Shown piece after piece: positions 27,301 to 40,317 of a DNA stretch of 64,000 nt (the first letter of the stretch is position 1; every line of letters starts with the position of its first letter). The stretch is taken from positions 9,190,208 to 9,254,207 of the forward strand of contig CM060203.1 of the NCBI GenBank assembly GCA_030562195.1, written 5' to 3'. The notes beneath the pieces were generated by a model that was not told where the DNA came from, did no database searches, and saw only the letters and a program-made list of their open reading frames with translations. The DNA is from Nipponacmea schrenckii (taxonomy: Eukaryota; Mollusca; Gastropoda; Lottiidae). Both the position numbers and the translations under genes were made by a program.

Positions 27301-30300
27301 CTTAGAAGATTTGTATAAAGTTCACAATTTTCATATCATATGCTGTCGTAGATTGCCAGGTTTTTCTGGTTTTATAAGTCTGTGAGTAATAAGATAATAT
27401 AACCTCGCATTGAAAATACCACTCACTTTTTATTATGTTCAACCTTCTTCATTTATTCATTTATTCACTCATTCATTCATTCATTCATGTTTTCATTATC
27501 CCTAGTGGTATCTACAATTTCAAAATGTATTGTATACTCCAATCATTTAAGTTCTATGTTTGTACTTTATTCCATTATCATCATCACTGACACATCATTA
27601 TCTCATCTCATATACATGATATATTAATACAAATATATTTTGTCTAAAGTATATATTGCATAACTATGTACTAGTATCGTGTATAATACTTTACAAAACT
27701 TCATTTCTACTTTCATTCATCACTGCATTATGTAAAGATATCATTTTGTTATATTCTGAAAAGTGTATAACTTATTTCCTATATTGCATACAAGTATCAG
27801 CCTTTATTTAACGATGATTTCATATTTTCTTTTCTTGAATTATTTTGCTACTCTTTGATTTGCTAAATTTTCTTGATCTTATTTTTGATATTATTTTAAT
27901 AATGTTAATATGAATATATATTTCCTATTTTAGATAAAAATCAGATCTCTCAGGTTTCACACTGTAAATTCTCTGACTTCAATATTAAGTTTTGAATTCA
28001 ATTTTTATTATCTCATTTTTGATCTTAAATGATTGGAAATTCAAAACAATAGTATATTATTGTCTATGATGTTGAATTTATGAAATTTTTTATTAACCTT
28101 TCTATTTTCTTCTTGTAACATTCTGATAATCCAACTCTTAAAGAATCATGCCAAGCAACAATACATATAGCTATACCAGGGTCACAGTACAATACATATA
28201 GCTATACAAGGGTCACAGTACAATTCATATTGCGATAAGATTCATAAATAGATGGGTAATGGAATTTAGAAATTAACATCACATATTCAAAGTTCAAATT
28301 TATTTATTTATAACTTTAAAAAACAATTATATTTGGTAATGTAGTTGATAGGACTGTTTTATAATAGGTTCCAACAATGTTAGTCAAGTCAGTGAGCAAA
28401 ATTCTCTAAGTTATGAAATTCAAATTCTTTTATGAAATGAGATTGTCTAAATCAAGAAGTGTACAGCAATACATGGCATGTCTTATCATGATATATCATA
28501 CCAGCACTAGTTATTATCATGTTGAAATATCCTTTCTCAATTATTATTATTATAAAACCAGTGACAGTACTGTAAGAAAAAGTGACAGCAAGAAACGACG
28601 AGGACAGCAGTTGTCTCATTTAGCACCACCTACAGCATCTCCACCCCCTCCACCATCGATAGTGCACAATGCACCTTCTAGTGTTGAAACAGATAGTGCT
28701 TCAGAACACTCACATTCTAGGTAACTTTATATCATATTTAGCATGCAAAATTATGCATGACATTAGTAGTTGAGCTTTTATTTGTATTTTGCTGCAAACC
28801 ATCTTGAAAGTTCTTGAGACATGAATTATTCTTTGCATTATTATATAAACTCTATATTATCATTCATTCATCATAATCATTCATTCCTCATCATCATCAT
28901 CATCATTATTATTATTTTGATTGTCATTCATTTTGAGGTATTGTTATTCCCAAAGATATAAGATCAGTGCTCAGGTTATGCTATACATGTATTACAGTGA
29001 ATTTTTCTATGAATTTCTAAAGATTGTACAGTTAGATTATTTATATACCCATGGGCTGAATGTTAGACAGGACCTTATCCTGTCCCATGTCAAATAAAGA
29101 GATTAGTATTAATCTTATACCATCTTCTCCTTGAGGTCTTTAGCTACTGCATCTTCACAGTGCAAATAGAAGAATTGATATACAGCTTTCCACTATGAGG
29201 TTTTTTTGTGTATACAATAATCTGTTAAAGATGCATTGCCTCGTTTTCGTTTATATATTATAATATATATATTCCATAATTAGACTGCTAATACTAATAT
29301 ACAAAAGCTAAAATGTTCTAATGATGGGGAAAAATACCCGTTTTGTCTAATATCCAAGGATAACCCTAGTAAAGATGCCTACCAATTTTGGATCAAATTT
29401 ATTGAAGTAAACCAGCTAAAAAATGCGGCGGATCACTTTGATTGATAGATCACAGGACTGAGTAAGAATGGGGCCTGTTTGAAAACAAATTAGATTAGAG
29501 TTAAATGTATTCCCCAAGCATTTCTATGTCCACATATTTCTTCAGAAACACTGAATAATCAGTAAGTAAGCTTGTTTGACTCCTAACAATAAGGCAATGC
29601 GTCTTTAAATAAAACAGCGGTTAAATTTTAATATCACCTTGTTGACTGTGAATTGGGAATGTTGTCTTGGACTCAATTTATCTTTATGTGGTATATTAAT
29701 AATAGATTAATAAATTAATTTGAAATGAACCATATTTCAGTTTCTGTATTAATATTTCTATGTTTTTTTATCTAATTTGCAACAAAGCCACTGTAATTTT
29801 GAAATTTGAATTGAGTACTATTTTATTTCCCAGCTGTTGAGTGTTTTTCATATTTATAATCTTATAAAATGAGACCAATGATTTTGGTTGTAAAGGTTAA
29901 ATTAGCAACAAAATACACAGTACACTAAATTACTGACAGTATTTAATGTGGAATTGTTGTAATGAATTTTATAATTTTTTTAAAAATTATATTATTACAG
30001 TCAGTCAAGGACCTGATAAGCCATTTAATGAAATTTTGTTACCTGTGTTGTTCACCCATGCCAACATGTACACACATTGTTATTGTAATTTCAAACATTT
30101 TAGGCTTTGATGGTTTTTGTGCCATGTTTTGAATTCAAATCTTGTTTGAAATCTTTTTCCTATTATGTTTACTATCCATAGCAATCTGACAAGTTTCCTA
30201 CCAAAGTCAATCCCAAAGGTAGTGTTTTTACCAAATGGCGTCATGTATATGATTGATTGTTATAACAAAAAATGAAAGAATATTGAAGTATCACAGTATG

Positions 30301-33300
30301 ACATCCTCTTGGGTTTAGCTATTCCACAATGCCATATTCTTTCATGAAACAGATTTTACATGAAATGCTTTGATTAGTCATAGATAACATCATTAGCCAT
30401 GCCTTTGGTAAAAAAATCTATTTATGCAGCAGACTAAAGATATGAAAAAAAAAATGATTGTAATTTTAAAATTACTTTTAACATGAAATATTTCATATCT
30501 GATGTATTCTCACAACTGCTTTAAAATTGTGTTTCGGCTATGGCTTTCAGACTTAATCTTTCTGTATCTAAAAGTTTGGCTGTTAATCGTGCTACCTTAA
30601 TATTTAGACATAGTAACTTTGCTTGAAAAGCTTCATCGTTCCTTGTTGCAATCAAATGGATTGTATAATGATTTTTACAAAATCTCTATTTTTAACATAT
30701 TTTTTATCTTTCAGACAAGAGAGTCAGTCTGACACTTCATCATCGGTGTCTCAAACATCTTATGATCCAACAAAACCTCAATTTAGAGGTCTAGACTCTG
30801 AGATTCCTGGTTTTTCTGAGGCTCCAGAAGAACCAGGATCTATCACTCTTGTATCTGCCAAGCCTGCCTCACAAGGTAAGTTGAAAACCAATAATCTGGC
30901 ATTGCAAATTACATTTTTTGATTTTATTTTCGTATTATAGCATGTCTTTATATTTGCACAAATATTTCTTAACTAACCAATTTACTAATTATGTTTTTTT
31001 AAGCAATTTCTATACTTAAACAATTAGATTTAAAAATTTTGAATAATTAATGCTTGTCTAATGATGCAAATGAAAAATATGTCAAATTTTAGTATCAAAG
31101 TGCTAAACTAATATAGCTTACCTATTTTAAATTTCTAAAATGGTGTCAGCTTCTGTGAGAGGCTTTCTTACAAACCTGAAGGTCCAGGGTTCAATTCCTG
31201 CAATAGTCTGTATAATACCTTTACATTTTTCAACCCATTTGGTATGGTAGCCCTATGTGCTAAGATCAATCAAGAGAAGGCTTTTGCAGCTGTCCTTGCA
31301 AGTACTGCTTGGCACTTTCCATCTTCTTTACACATTAAATGAAGAAAAAGAAGGACTTCAAAGCTCTATTCATTTCATTTGCACTGTAATATTACATACC
31401 AATAAATTGCAACATCTGCAGACTAATCTGCCTGAAATTGTTTATAGAAAATCAAAAAGAGTATGTCAGATGAAATTAAAGGCTACCAGTTGCTCTCAAA
31501 TCAACTGTACTGATAAATATCAAAACAATGTACTCATTATCATTAAAACGGTTTAACAGACAATCCCTTCAATTCTGTATTAAATTACATGTAATCTTAG
31601 GATTTAGATAAAAAACATCATTAAATTTCTAGTTATACCATTATCTTATTGTCATTATATCTTGTTAATCCTTATTTTACTGTGTGTATTATACATACAT
31701 CTTAAATATAATATGAAGTTTTCTGGTTAGATGTCACAGCTTTAAACTTCTGTACACATATTAATAGCACACAAATTTCAATTCACTATATTTAAATAGT
31801 AATTTTTATATTAATTAATGAAATACTTATAAATGGAATTTTTCTTACGTAAACATATTATGTTGTTGTTTTTTAATTAACTGCATGTGATTATTTTTTT
31901 TTATGATAGCTATAAGATTTTTTATTGCATGCTTTATTATTTCGTATTAAAATAGGTTTTGGATTGCCAAAATTTTCATTGAAGCCGAAACAAAATAAAT
32001 CTACAAACAACTCCACATCCAGCTCCAGTATTGTTTTATTATCAAATAAACGATTTGAGTCCAATGCTTCATTAAAGGAAGATTCAGGAGGGATAACTCT
32101 TATTTCTCGTACTCCAATAGATACAGGCTATTCATCCTCTGGTAAGTACAGGTAGCTGACAATGTCCTCCAGTGGCACTGTCCCATAGTTCTCTAATCAC
32201 TGGTATTCTAACATCACAACATCTAAAGAAAAGGATGTATCACACCATTTTAACAGCTCATAAGGCACATATAAACATACTCTCTTGTACAGGTATATTG
32301 CGCTTTAACTCTTGAAATATTACTTGAAACATATAGCTTTGAAATTTTGTTGTATATTAATTAGCCATGTATAGTTAGCTTTTATATTTCTCTTTAATTT
32401 GCTGATGGGTTTTCAAGCATAATCTCATTTGTTTGTGAAGATTTATTGCTTTTCGATTTTTTACGCATATCTATTAAATTATTTTAGCATGCTTTCCCTT
32501 TTCTTTTTAATTTAATCGCTATTGATGTTAATAATTGCCTGCTATTAATCTTATGTATCATTATAATTTTATAATTATCAATAATTTTATATAAAATAAG
32601 GTTAATAGGTACTGGGTTTGTTGGAGATCAATGGAAGCTTCACTAGTTCTAGCTTAATCAAATTTGAGTATGTTTAATTGACTTTGTGGGCTCAAGTCCA
32701 AAACTGCTTTAAGGATGTCCTTAGCTTGTTTGCCATGATGAATTGGACTGGTAAGCTTGAAATTGCTAAGGCTTTTAAACATTTATTTTAATTGGTTAAA
32801 TGTTAGAAAAATAATATTTATGATTTGTAAATGTTACTCTAAATGGCTTCAAAATAATGTTCTCAGTATCCACAATCTTTTTAGGTTTAAATTGCAAGAT
32901 AGAAACATAAAATTGGTCATTGCTTTCTGGAAAAAAATCATTTTTGTCAATAAACGATTTTGTTCAGAATATCACTGTAAAAAAGAGTACTCAATATTGA
33001 TACATAAATTCACAGAAAGAAATTGACATATCATTTAAAAGATTCCATGCAAGCATTTAAAATTTTTCATTGTACTACATATTATAGTTTATAGAAATAC
33101 TGTTTCAACATTTCTATATTGCTCTACAATTGATGTATTGAGCACTATTTTAACATTGAAAAATCAACTTACTGTATAATATAATTTGTATGATATTGTA
33201 GTTGTTAGTTCAACAAGTGATATAACATCAACTGCTATGGTGTCAGAATTTGATGAAGATGGTGCCAAATCAACTTATTCTTACAATATATCTGGTACAC

Positions 33301-34358
33301 CAGCAGCAGAGGTAAGAAAAAGATAGCACTGTAACAAAGTACAAATGATAATTGAAATAAATGATTAAGGGTTAAGATTTGGTTATTAAAATGGAAGGTA
33401 CAGTAAAAATTTGGTAAGAAGAAAATACAAATCTGTAGAATTGGACATACAATCGAAAGTCAGAAGACTAAATGTGAAAATGGTAGAAACCCTGCAATAT
33501 CGGTACATTACACATATAGTAATATAGTACATTTATACAGGTTAAACTCCTACTTTTAATTACTTATCCTGTCATTTCCATTATAAAATAAAATACTATT
33601 ATTCTATCAAAGTGTCTGAGACATCGTTGGTTTACTGTTTAAAATTGATGAAAAACTTTGATATTTTTGTGGTCAATCTATTTATTTTCCATGTTTGACA
33701 CTAAGTTAATTAACAACTCCATTTAAACAGTATATGATAAGGCTAATTGAAACTTATCAGGAAATGTTAGTAAATTAATCTAACTCAAGTTTATGAAAAG
33801 TTTGCCTCATAATGTCGTTATCAAATAATTTTGTCATGAATTGATGTGTTGATTTGGTATTTCAGGAGAATTTATCACCAAATAAAAGAAATCAGAACCA
33901 ATATCAATCATGTAATATAAGCGAGTGGAATAATGAACATATATGTCATTGGTTATTGGGGTTAGAATTAGACAAATATATTCCTGTATTTCAAGATAAA
34001 CATATTACTGGTTCACAATTATTAACTTTAGATGGCTCCAAACTTAAGGTATGTAAGAATGATAATAGATTTAAATCTTTGCTCAGTGTATAGTTGTTGC
34101 ACTTGATTCCAATGTACAGACCTATCCTTTTGTTAGCTTTTAGTTTTACACCACTTATGATGAGTGCTTATTATGCATCATGCTGTATTATTTTGTTCTT
34201 TATTACAGGCTCTTGGAATAACAGTCAGTAAAGACAGAGAACTGTTAAAAAAGAAAATAAAAGAAATGAAAACAATCCTAGATAAAGAAAAGAAACAGCT
34301 AGAAAAAGATAGAAAAGCTAGAGAGAAAGAACAAAAGAAACAGTTAAAGAAGAAATAA
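9337..34358 (+). CDS. PPP1R9: Neurabin/spinophilin-family actin- and PP1-binding scaffold (PDZ + coiled coil + SAM), complete
   Basis: Neurabins bind F-actin and target protein phosphatase 1 to the cortical cytoskeleton and synapses. Exons (CDS): 9337-11222, 19935-20050, 20541-20677, 21901-22033, 22170-22290, 22544-22648, 23083-23323, 23478-23750, 24065-24118, 24280-24408, 24786-24907, 25193-25289, 25784-25922, 26126-26209, 26423-26577, 26924-27078, 28562-28720, 30715-30875, 31956-32141, 33202-33311, 33866-34048, 34209-34358. They total 4,896 nt (1,631 aa plus stop) and all phases agree. Domains: actin-binding-type helices [10 protein letters not shown] (about 51-60) and [11 protein letters not shown] (about 130-140); proline-rich with PPPY, PPAY, PPSY (543, 595, 603); PP1 RVxF-type site KLRF (704-707) followed by the family segment ending [17 protein letters not shown] about 758-842 ([23 protein letters not shown]); Glu-rich 914-1004; coiled coil about 1005-1140; Ser/Pro-rich linker; SAM about 1540-1603 ([19 protein letters not shown]). 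It is longer than vertebrate neurabin-1. The SAM domain makes it neurabin-1-like in architecture; it probably predates the neurabin/spinophilin split. Confidence 0.96.
13724..14760. repeat. 47-bp minisatellite, about 22 copies, in neurabin intron
   Basis: The unit contains acaatgatgtagggtaatgc followed by cttgttcagttgatgatg(t/g)tg. Spacing between successive acaatgatg strings is 47 bp (for example 13736 and 13783). Copies are very similar and differ mainly at a few sites: gttg/ggtg before the A run, ttcag/tcctg, and aggg/atgg. This suggests recent expansion. Unit length is not a multiple of three, yet the antisense strand stays open for 164 codons, which is a repeat artefact. Confidence 0.95.
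15640..15662. repeat. (GAT)n microsatellite
   Basis: A short uninterrupted run of gat triplets, intronic. Confidence 0.9.
25427..25680. mobile_element. Degenerate copy of the ATACGCCCAC-hairpin repeat family in neurabin intron
   Basis: The stretch at 25428-25456 starts ATACGCCCACATTATAATGTGG and continues to TGTATA, a near-perfect hairpin. It is followed by a decayed 'cctatgtccatccac' segment matching the GTCC-rich zone of the larger copies at 38429 and 45592. The rest has lost clear similarity. It looks like an old truncated member; the right border is not visible. Confidence 0.6.
26280..26375 (-). repeat. Possible tRNA-derived SINE remnant
   Basis: On the minus strand, TAGCTCAATGGTAAAAC (26349-26365) matches a pol III A box of tRNA type. 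No clean B box follows, so this is at best a decayed tRNA-derived SINE or pseudo-tRNA inside an intron. Confidence 0.3.
27460..27490. repeat. (ATTC)n microsatellite
   Basis: A run of cattcattcattcattcat in an intron, with related ATTC-rich sequence on both sides. A similar tcattcat / tcatcatcat run is at about 28860-28918. Confidence 0.85.
28166..28232. repeat. Two tandem copies of a ~32 bp segment
   Basis: The string acatatagctatac(c/a)agggtcacagtac occurs twice in a row, and a partial third copy (caattcatat) follows. It is intronic. Confidence 0.8.
31130..31206 (+). repeat. tRNA-like sequence, probable SINE fragment
   Basis: GGTTCAATTCC (31188-31198) is a good pol III B box and sits in a T-arm-like fold (CAGG-loop-CCTG). 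Upstream, ctttcttacaaacctgaagg resembles an anticodon arm. The A-box region and acceptor stem are poor, so this is not called as a functional tRNA. It lies in a neurabin intron. Confidence 0.4.
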
Positions 34359-37300
34359 AACTTAAATAATATTATGCATATATATATATTTATAATCAAA
34401 AAACTTGTATTATGTTCACTTGTTATAGCAAATTCACCAGAAATAGAAATTGATTTCATAAAACTTTTTTTCAGACCCCCTTCAATTCAGAAGATAATTT
34501 TAAAAGATTTATGAAAATAGTTTCCAGTTCTGTTTATATAAATCATTCTCATTTTATTAGAATCATGTAGAATCATGTGGGTTGTGAATGATTATGACAC
34601 ATCATATCAAGATAATAATAGAATAGAGTTGGTGGTGTTAACAACTCGGTGCCATGTTACTCAGAGATGTCTGCTGTTCTGAAATATAATACAAATTGAT
34701 GTCAAAGCATCAAACCAATACTTAAGCTCAACATTCTCAACCTGTCAAACATCCTGTATACTCTTTACCTTCATTACAAAAATCTTAGGCAGATGGAATA
34801 TAGATATTTTCTTCCATTCTGTTAAAATTACAGTATCATCAATTAAATCAACCAGATGAATGTCAATATGTCAACATCTGGAAATAACCTTCTAGAGAGA
34901 TCCAATGTTTCACTGTATGGACAATTTAAAACAGCCTGTTTAATTTTTTTCAGATTTCTTTTCTTTTTGTTTGTGTTCAAATGGAATTTGTTTACTGTTT
35001 GGGTTGAAACTGATTCTTATTTTTGCAGTTAAATTTTTTTTTAAAGTGTAAGAACTTTATAGGTTTAGAAATTTACTGGTTTGAAGAGGAAAAAACTTGA
35101 TGACTTCAGGAAGGCTGATTTTCTGTTGACAAAACATGACAGATTTGTTACAGAACATGACTATGTGCCTTATGAAGCCTTCTTTAATATGCTTTAATAA
35201 GTTCAATATACTTTATATAGCAAATATATTATATTGACAATATTTGGGAATAAATAAAAATGTGTGCATTTTGGTAGAATTAATTATGAATTTGAGGTTT
35301 TTGAGATGGAACTTTAAAAACTTAAAAGCTTGCTGTAATAAATAATAACCATAGTAAATAAAAACTAATTTATTGTGAAATTTTATTTTTTATCTTTGCA
35401 TATCAATGAATAACATTATATATAATATTAAATTGTTTACATTATAGGTAATATGTTATTATAAACAAAATTAGTCTTTAATAATTCTACTATTCGAATA
35501 TTTAAATAAACTGGATCTTTCTCTAGCTGAAATAAAGAGAATATTCTTGTTTCCCCCTATTTTCAACAAAACTATGCTGTACCGATACTCAATACATTTC
35601 AGATAGTTAATAAGTTTATTTTGAATTTAATTGTATATTATTGGTTGTTAATTATATTTTCTGACAAGAGTTCATTTTGTGATTGTTGTCAATAGTGCTC
35701 AAAATATTTCTACTTTTTGTAATGTTCAAATTTTTAACAATTTTCTACATTTTCTAAATTTTAATTAAATGTTCAGTTATTGAAAAAGTATTATAAATCG
35801 TATTGCCTCTCATCCAAGTTGTAATATAATTAATTCTCAATAATTTATGCACATATGTAATTAGATTTTTGTATATATATATAAATATAGATTTTACAAC
35901 AAAAGTGCTGTTACCTTCAATGGCCCAGAGAACAAACTTAAATTAGAATGTTTATTTAAGGACCAAGACCATTGTCAACTTAGAAGAAGATTTTAAGATG
36001 TTCAAAGATATTCAAAATGTTCAATACACCTTACCTATCTTATTGAAGAGTTGTAGAAGTCAGAACTTTTTACAGGTTTTGTTTCAGTACATTTTCTGGA
36101 TTCATATTTCTTGAAACCCTGTAGCATTAGAAAAGACAGGAACTTTTCTATTGATTTATCCATAGAAATTTCGATTTGATAGTATCTTGATTTTTATACA
36201 CCCAAATAGTATGATCTATCTGGTATCTTTTACTTTATGGTAATTGGTGATATTTGGTGTTCTCTTATGTTTGTTCATGATTTTTCTTCTTCTGTTTTGA
36301 TTATTTTCTTGAAATGTGAAGCCCACTTGTAGTTGCTCAAGGATAAACATTTTAGCTTTCTAAAAAATGTTGATGGATCATTGTGACTTGTCATTGTATC
36401 AGAAAGGTATATTCAAAACTGAAAAGTTTGTATCAGAAAAGAATATCCAAAAATTTCCCAGTGGGCTTTACATTTCTTCTTAAATTTATACATATTTTTT
36501 TCGATACTCCAGTGAATTATTTGCTCCTTTTCGTTTTTGTTTTGATAAATATACTGAAAAAATGACTGAAAAGAATTTGTTGATTTATTTTTGAATTTAT
36601 AATTTAATTTTCATAGGAAACAAGAGAAAATACTTTATTTTTACAAATTCTTGCTAAATAATTATAATGAAAGGGTTAATTTATGGAATGTAACTTAGAT
36701 AAGAAGCCATTTAGTTCTTGCAGATATACAAGGCTTAGAATGAACATTAAATTTAAACTCTCAAGACATCAATGGACTTGTTAAGTGACATGAATAAAGA
36801 ATAAAATCTCTATATATAGCACAAATATCCACTAAGATAAGTAATTATGGAAACATGATGCTCAGAATGTTAAAAAATTAATGGATTATAACTCAATATT
36901 ATGGATTTATTAGATTATAAAGGGATTCAGATAAATGACAAACAGTTATTTGTGTATAATTCTTTTCAGTGAGTTTTTCCAGTATATTTTAAAAGAAGCT
37001 GTTCTTTATCTTAACTTGTTTGACTGTTTTCTTTTTTTCTTTGTCTTGCAAATGATTTAATTTCTGGAGACTTTTTTTCTGTCTTTTACACTTTGGTTAA
37101 AATGTTTTCAATAATTGTTTTACAAAAATGTACTGAACAATCTTATAAGGAAGTGTAATATTATAATATCCTTAGATATAATCCTTGAACATTTGTGCTT
37201 TCATCTTGGCAAAAGGTACTTCTTAAATGTGTCCATACATAAAAACTGCCTTAAACTAACAGTGTCTTGGGTCTTCTCTGTATTTGTCATAATCAAAATT

Positions 37301-38428
37301 TTCAGGTGTAGCATCTATAATGCTCTGTATTTTCTTAGAAGAAAATGATTTGAAATAATAATTAAAAACATGATTTGAATTGTCTGAAGATTGTAAGTTA
37401 CTCTGAATTGCCTGTTCTTGTGTTAGAAATAAATAAGATAACATTATATATAAAATTAACTTCAGATTTAGTCTTTAATAAACTGAAATAAAACTGATTT
37501 TTTTATAACAAAATAAAGAATTGAAAATATAACGGTAAGGATATTGTATGATTGTAATTAGAAATTCATATTGTAATTATTCATTTATTCATTCTTTATA
37601 TTCAACAATAATATGTCCTGTACCACTGTATTACATGGATTGGGAATTGTAATAAATTATGTTAACCCTCAATTCTTCATTTATCTACTAACATAAAAGT
37701 GTGAAATTGCTCTGATTATGACACTGAATCACATAACTGTGGAATTTGTTTGATTATAGCACTAATCGTGATACTGTGAAATTGGACAGATTATGGCACT
37801 AAAATCATCAAGTTTGGAAGTAGTTGGCTTATAGCACTAAATCAAATTAAGGACTGTGCAATCGTTGTACATCGTCAAGAGGAGTGCTTTTAAATTTAGT
37901 TAGAAATTTCCCATTATTTTTCACTGAGTGCTGTCAGTGTTTGCTTCCTAAAAGTTCTTAAATCTTAAATGCCTCTTCACTAGTCACATAAACGATCTTC
38001 CCGGTAGACCAAAGGTCCTGAATGTTTTCGTCAATTGAACCTGACCATGTCATGTCCATCAGCGAAATTGCTGGCCAAAATGACTTCAGGTGCTTGCAAA
38101 TAAATCTTAAGTTTCAAAATCTTCTCGGGAGGAGAGTTTTCCCAACAAACGAGTGCCAACACGAGGCGCCTGCAGCATCCCCAATCACATCCGAATGGTT
38201 AAAACCTTTAGCACGATAACCAATAATCCCCTTCATCACTACATATAACCATACTCCTACCAACGCATCGGTAATGTCAAAAAATACTATAAAACTGAGA
38301 AATACCCACAGTTTTATACTAAAAGAATTGTTACCGCATTCAAGATGAATAAAAATCTTAGTAAGTCCATAGCAGACTTGAACCACTGCAAAACGTTTTT
38401 TCAAATCCATAATTGTTTTATATTTTGA
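34359..38428 (+). other. Neurabin 3' flank / probable long 3' UTR, then gene-free sequence
   Basis: AT-rich sequence follows the neurabin stop codon (TAA 34356-34358). A candidate poly(A) signal AATAAA is at about 35249-35254; others occur downstream, so the transcript end cannot be set. Small open frames here show no recognisable motif. Sequence at 37560-38000 is low-complexity AT-rich DNA. Confidence 0.5.
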
Positions 38429-38437
38429 TACGCCCAC
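38114..38437 (-). other. Unrecognised 107-codon open frame next to a repeat end
   Basis: The frame encodes a hydrophobic stretch (about residues 42-67) followed by a more polar tail ending KTLLPRRF. Local GC is higher (38130-38230) than in the flanks. Its 5' end lies inside the adjoining repeat (38429 onward), and I do not recognise the protein. It could be a decayed gene or transposon fragment, or chance. No function is claimed. Confidence 0.2.
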
Positions 38438-39012
38438 ACGTAAGTAAGGGCGTATATTATAATCGCCCTGTCGGTCCGTCCGTCCGTCCGTTCACATTTA
38501 CCTCGTGCTCACTCTACAGGCTACAATTCTTCATGGATTCTTTTGATTTTTAATTTTTTGGGTCAGTGTCATTATGAAGATGATCCCTATCGATTTTCCT
38601 GAAGATCGGATAATTTTTCACCGAAATATCACGTCTGACTTAGCTTTTTTCACTTCATTAGCAATAGGGTGCAACTCGTGCTCACTCTACAGGCAACAAT
38701 TCTTTATGGATTCTTTTGATTTTTTTTTTGTGGGTCAGTGTCATTATGAAGATGATCCCTATTGATTTTCGTGATGATCGGATAATTTTTCACCGAAATA
38801 TCGCATCTGACTTAGCGTTTTTCACTCCATTACACATAGTGTGAAACTCGTGCTCACTCTACAGGCAACAATTCTTTATGGATTCTTTTGAAATTTATTC
38901 TGTGGGTTAGTGTCATTATGAAGATGATCCCTATTGATTTTCGAGATGATCGGATAATTTTTCACAGAAATATCATGTCTGACTTAGCTTTTTTCACTTC
39001 ATTACCCATAGG

Positions 39013-40317
39013 CAGGAGCGTAGCGTGACCATTTTGACTGGGGGGTGTAACGCCTAAGTTTTACCGACGAACACGTGTAACGTCAAAGTTTTACCGACGA
39101 ACACGTGTTCTTCCCGGGGCAAAAATAACTTACTCGCACTTTTAAGTATATACATTATACACGAACGAAATCCATCGTTAAAGCAAATCCTAAACCTTAG
39201 AAAACCATATCAATAAGGGGTGTATCTAGAATATGCCTGAGAGGGGGGACTGAAAGGTGATTTTTCCAAGGCAAGCCCTGCAGGCCAAAGGCCTTCGTAT
39301 TCGGCCCTTGCAGTGGCGGGGGATTCGGGGGTCCTTCCCCGGAAAATTTTACATACTTGGAAACCCGGAGAATACATCTGACGCGATTTTGGAAGTCTTT
39401 TCCACTGGTCCAAATTATAAATTTTCATCGGAAAACCATATGGTTTTCTATGTCCTTTTTCGACCTATTCTGCGTTTTACCGACATGGGGGGGGGGGGGG
39501 GGGTTCGGGTGTTCTCCCCCTGAAAATTTTCGTCGGACAACCATATGTTTTATATAGCCTTTTTCGACCTATTCTGCGGTTTACCGACAAGTTCAGTAAA
39601 AATCACTTTTTATGTAGACGAACAGTTTTCCGATAACATCATAACTGACACAAGGTTTCCACACTTTCGGTCAGCCAATCGGTTTTACTGAAGGCTCTAT
39701 TTCCCATCCATGACCGTCTATTATCGACCGATTCCGCGTTTTATCGACAAGTTTAGTAAAAATCACTTTAATGTAGACGAACGGTTTACCGATAACATCT
39801 TAAGAGACACAAGGTTTTCACTCTTTCGCTTAACAAATCGGTTTTACCGACGGCTCCATCTATGACCTTCTTCTATCGGCCAATTCCGCGTTTTACCGAC
39901 AAATTCAAATAACGAACAGCTTACCAATAACAAGGTTATCGGTTAACCAATCGGTTTTACCGAAGACTCCAGTCATAACCAACTTATACCGACCGATTCC
40001 GGTAGTTTCAGTAAAAAAAAATACTTTTAATGTTGACAGTTTACTGATAAAATCATAACCAACACAAGGTTTTTACTTTTTAGGTTAATTGGTTTTACCG
40101 ACGGTCCCACCTTGCCGTCTTTTATCGACCGATCATAACCAACACAATGTTTTGACTTTTTAGGTTAATTAATCGGTTTAATCGATCGATTCCGCGTTTT
40201 ACCGACGGTTCCATCCATGACCCCCCTTTTTACCGACCGATTCCGCGTTTTACCGACGAGTTCAGTAAAAGTGGGGGGGTGTGACACCCCCACACCCCCC
40301 CGGTAGCTACGCCCCTG
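39013..40317. mobile_element. Non-autonomous hAT-type DNA transposon (1,305 bp) with 8-bp target duplication
   Basis: Terminal inverted repeats are CAGGAGCGTAGC (left) and GCTACGCCCCTG (right; reverse complement CAGGGGCGTAGC), 11 of 12 matching. They are flanked by an exact 8-bp direct repeat CCCATAGG at 39005-39012 and 40318-40325. An 8-bp duplication with CAGGGG-type termini is the hAT signature. Removing the element restores a normal core monomer of the host repeat (cattacccatagggtgcaac, compare cattagctatagggtgcaac nearby). Internally, a ~150-bp degenerate unit recurs between about 39560 and 40260, marked by cgattccgcgttttaccgac and gtttaccgataacat. There is no transposase frame; short open frames here are chance. 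Confidence 0.9.
39487..39503. repeat. G homopolymer run (about 17 G)
   Basis: An uninterrupted G run inside the hAT element. Length is likely to be unreliable in any assembly. Confidence 0.85.

Noticed and set aside
39210..39557. Three overlapping open frames that might be transposase pieces
   Set aside because: They contain the G homopolymer and no DDE or hAT motif. Frames on both strands are chance openings in GC-richer DNA.
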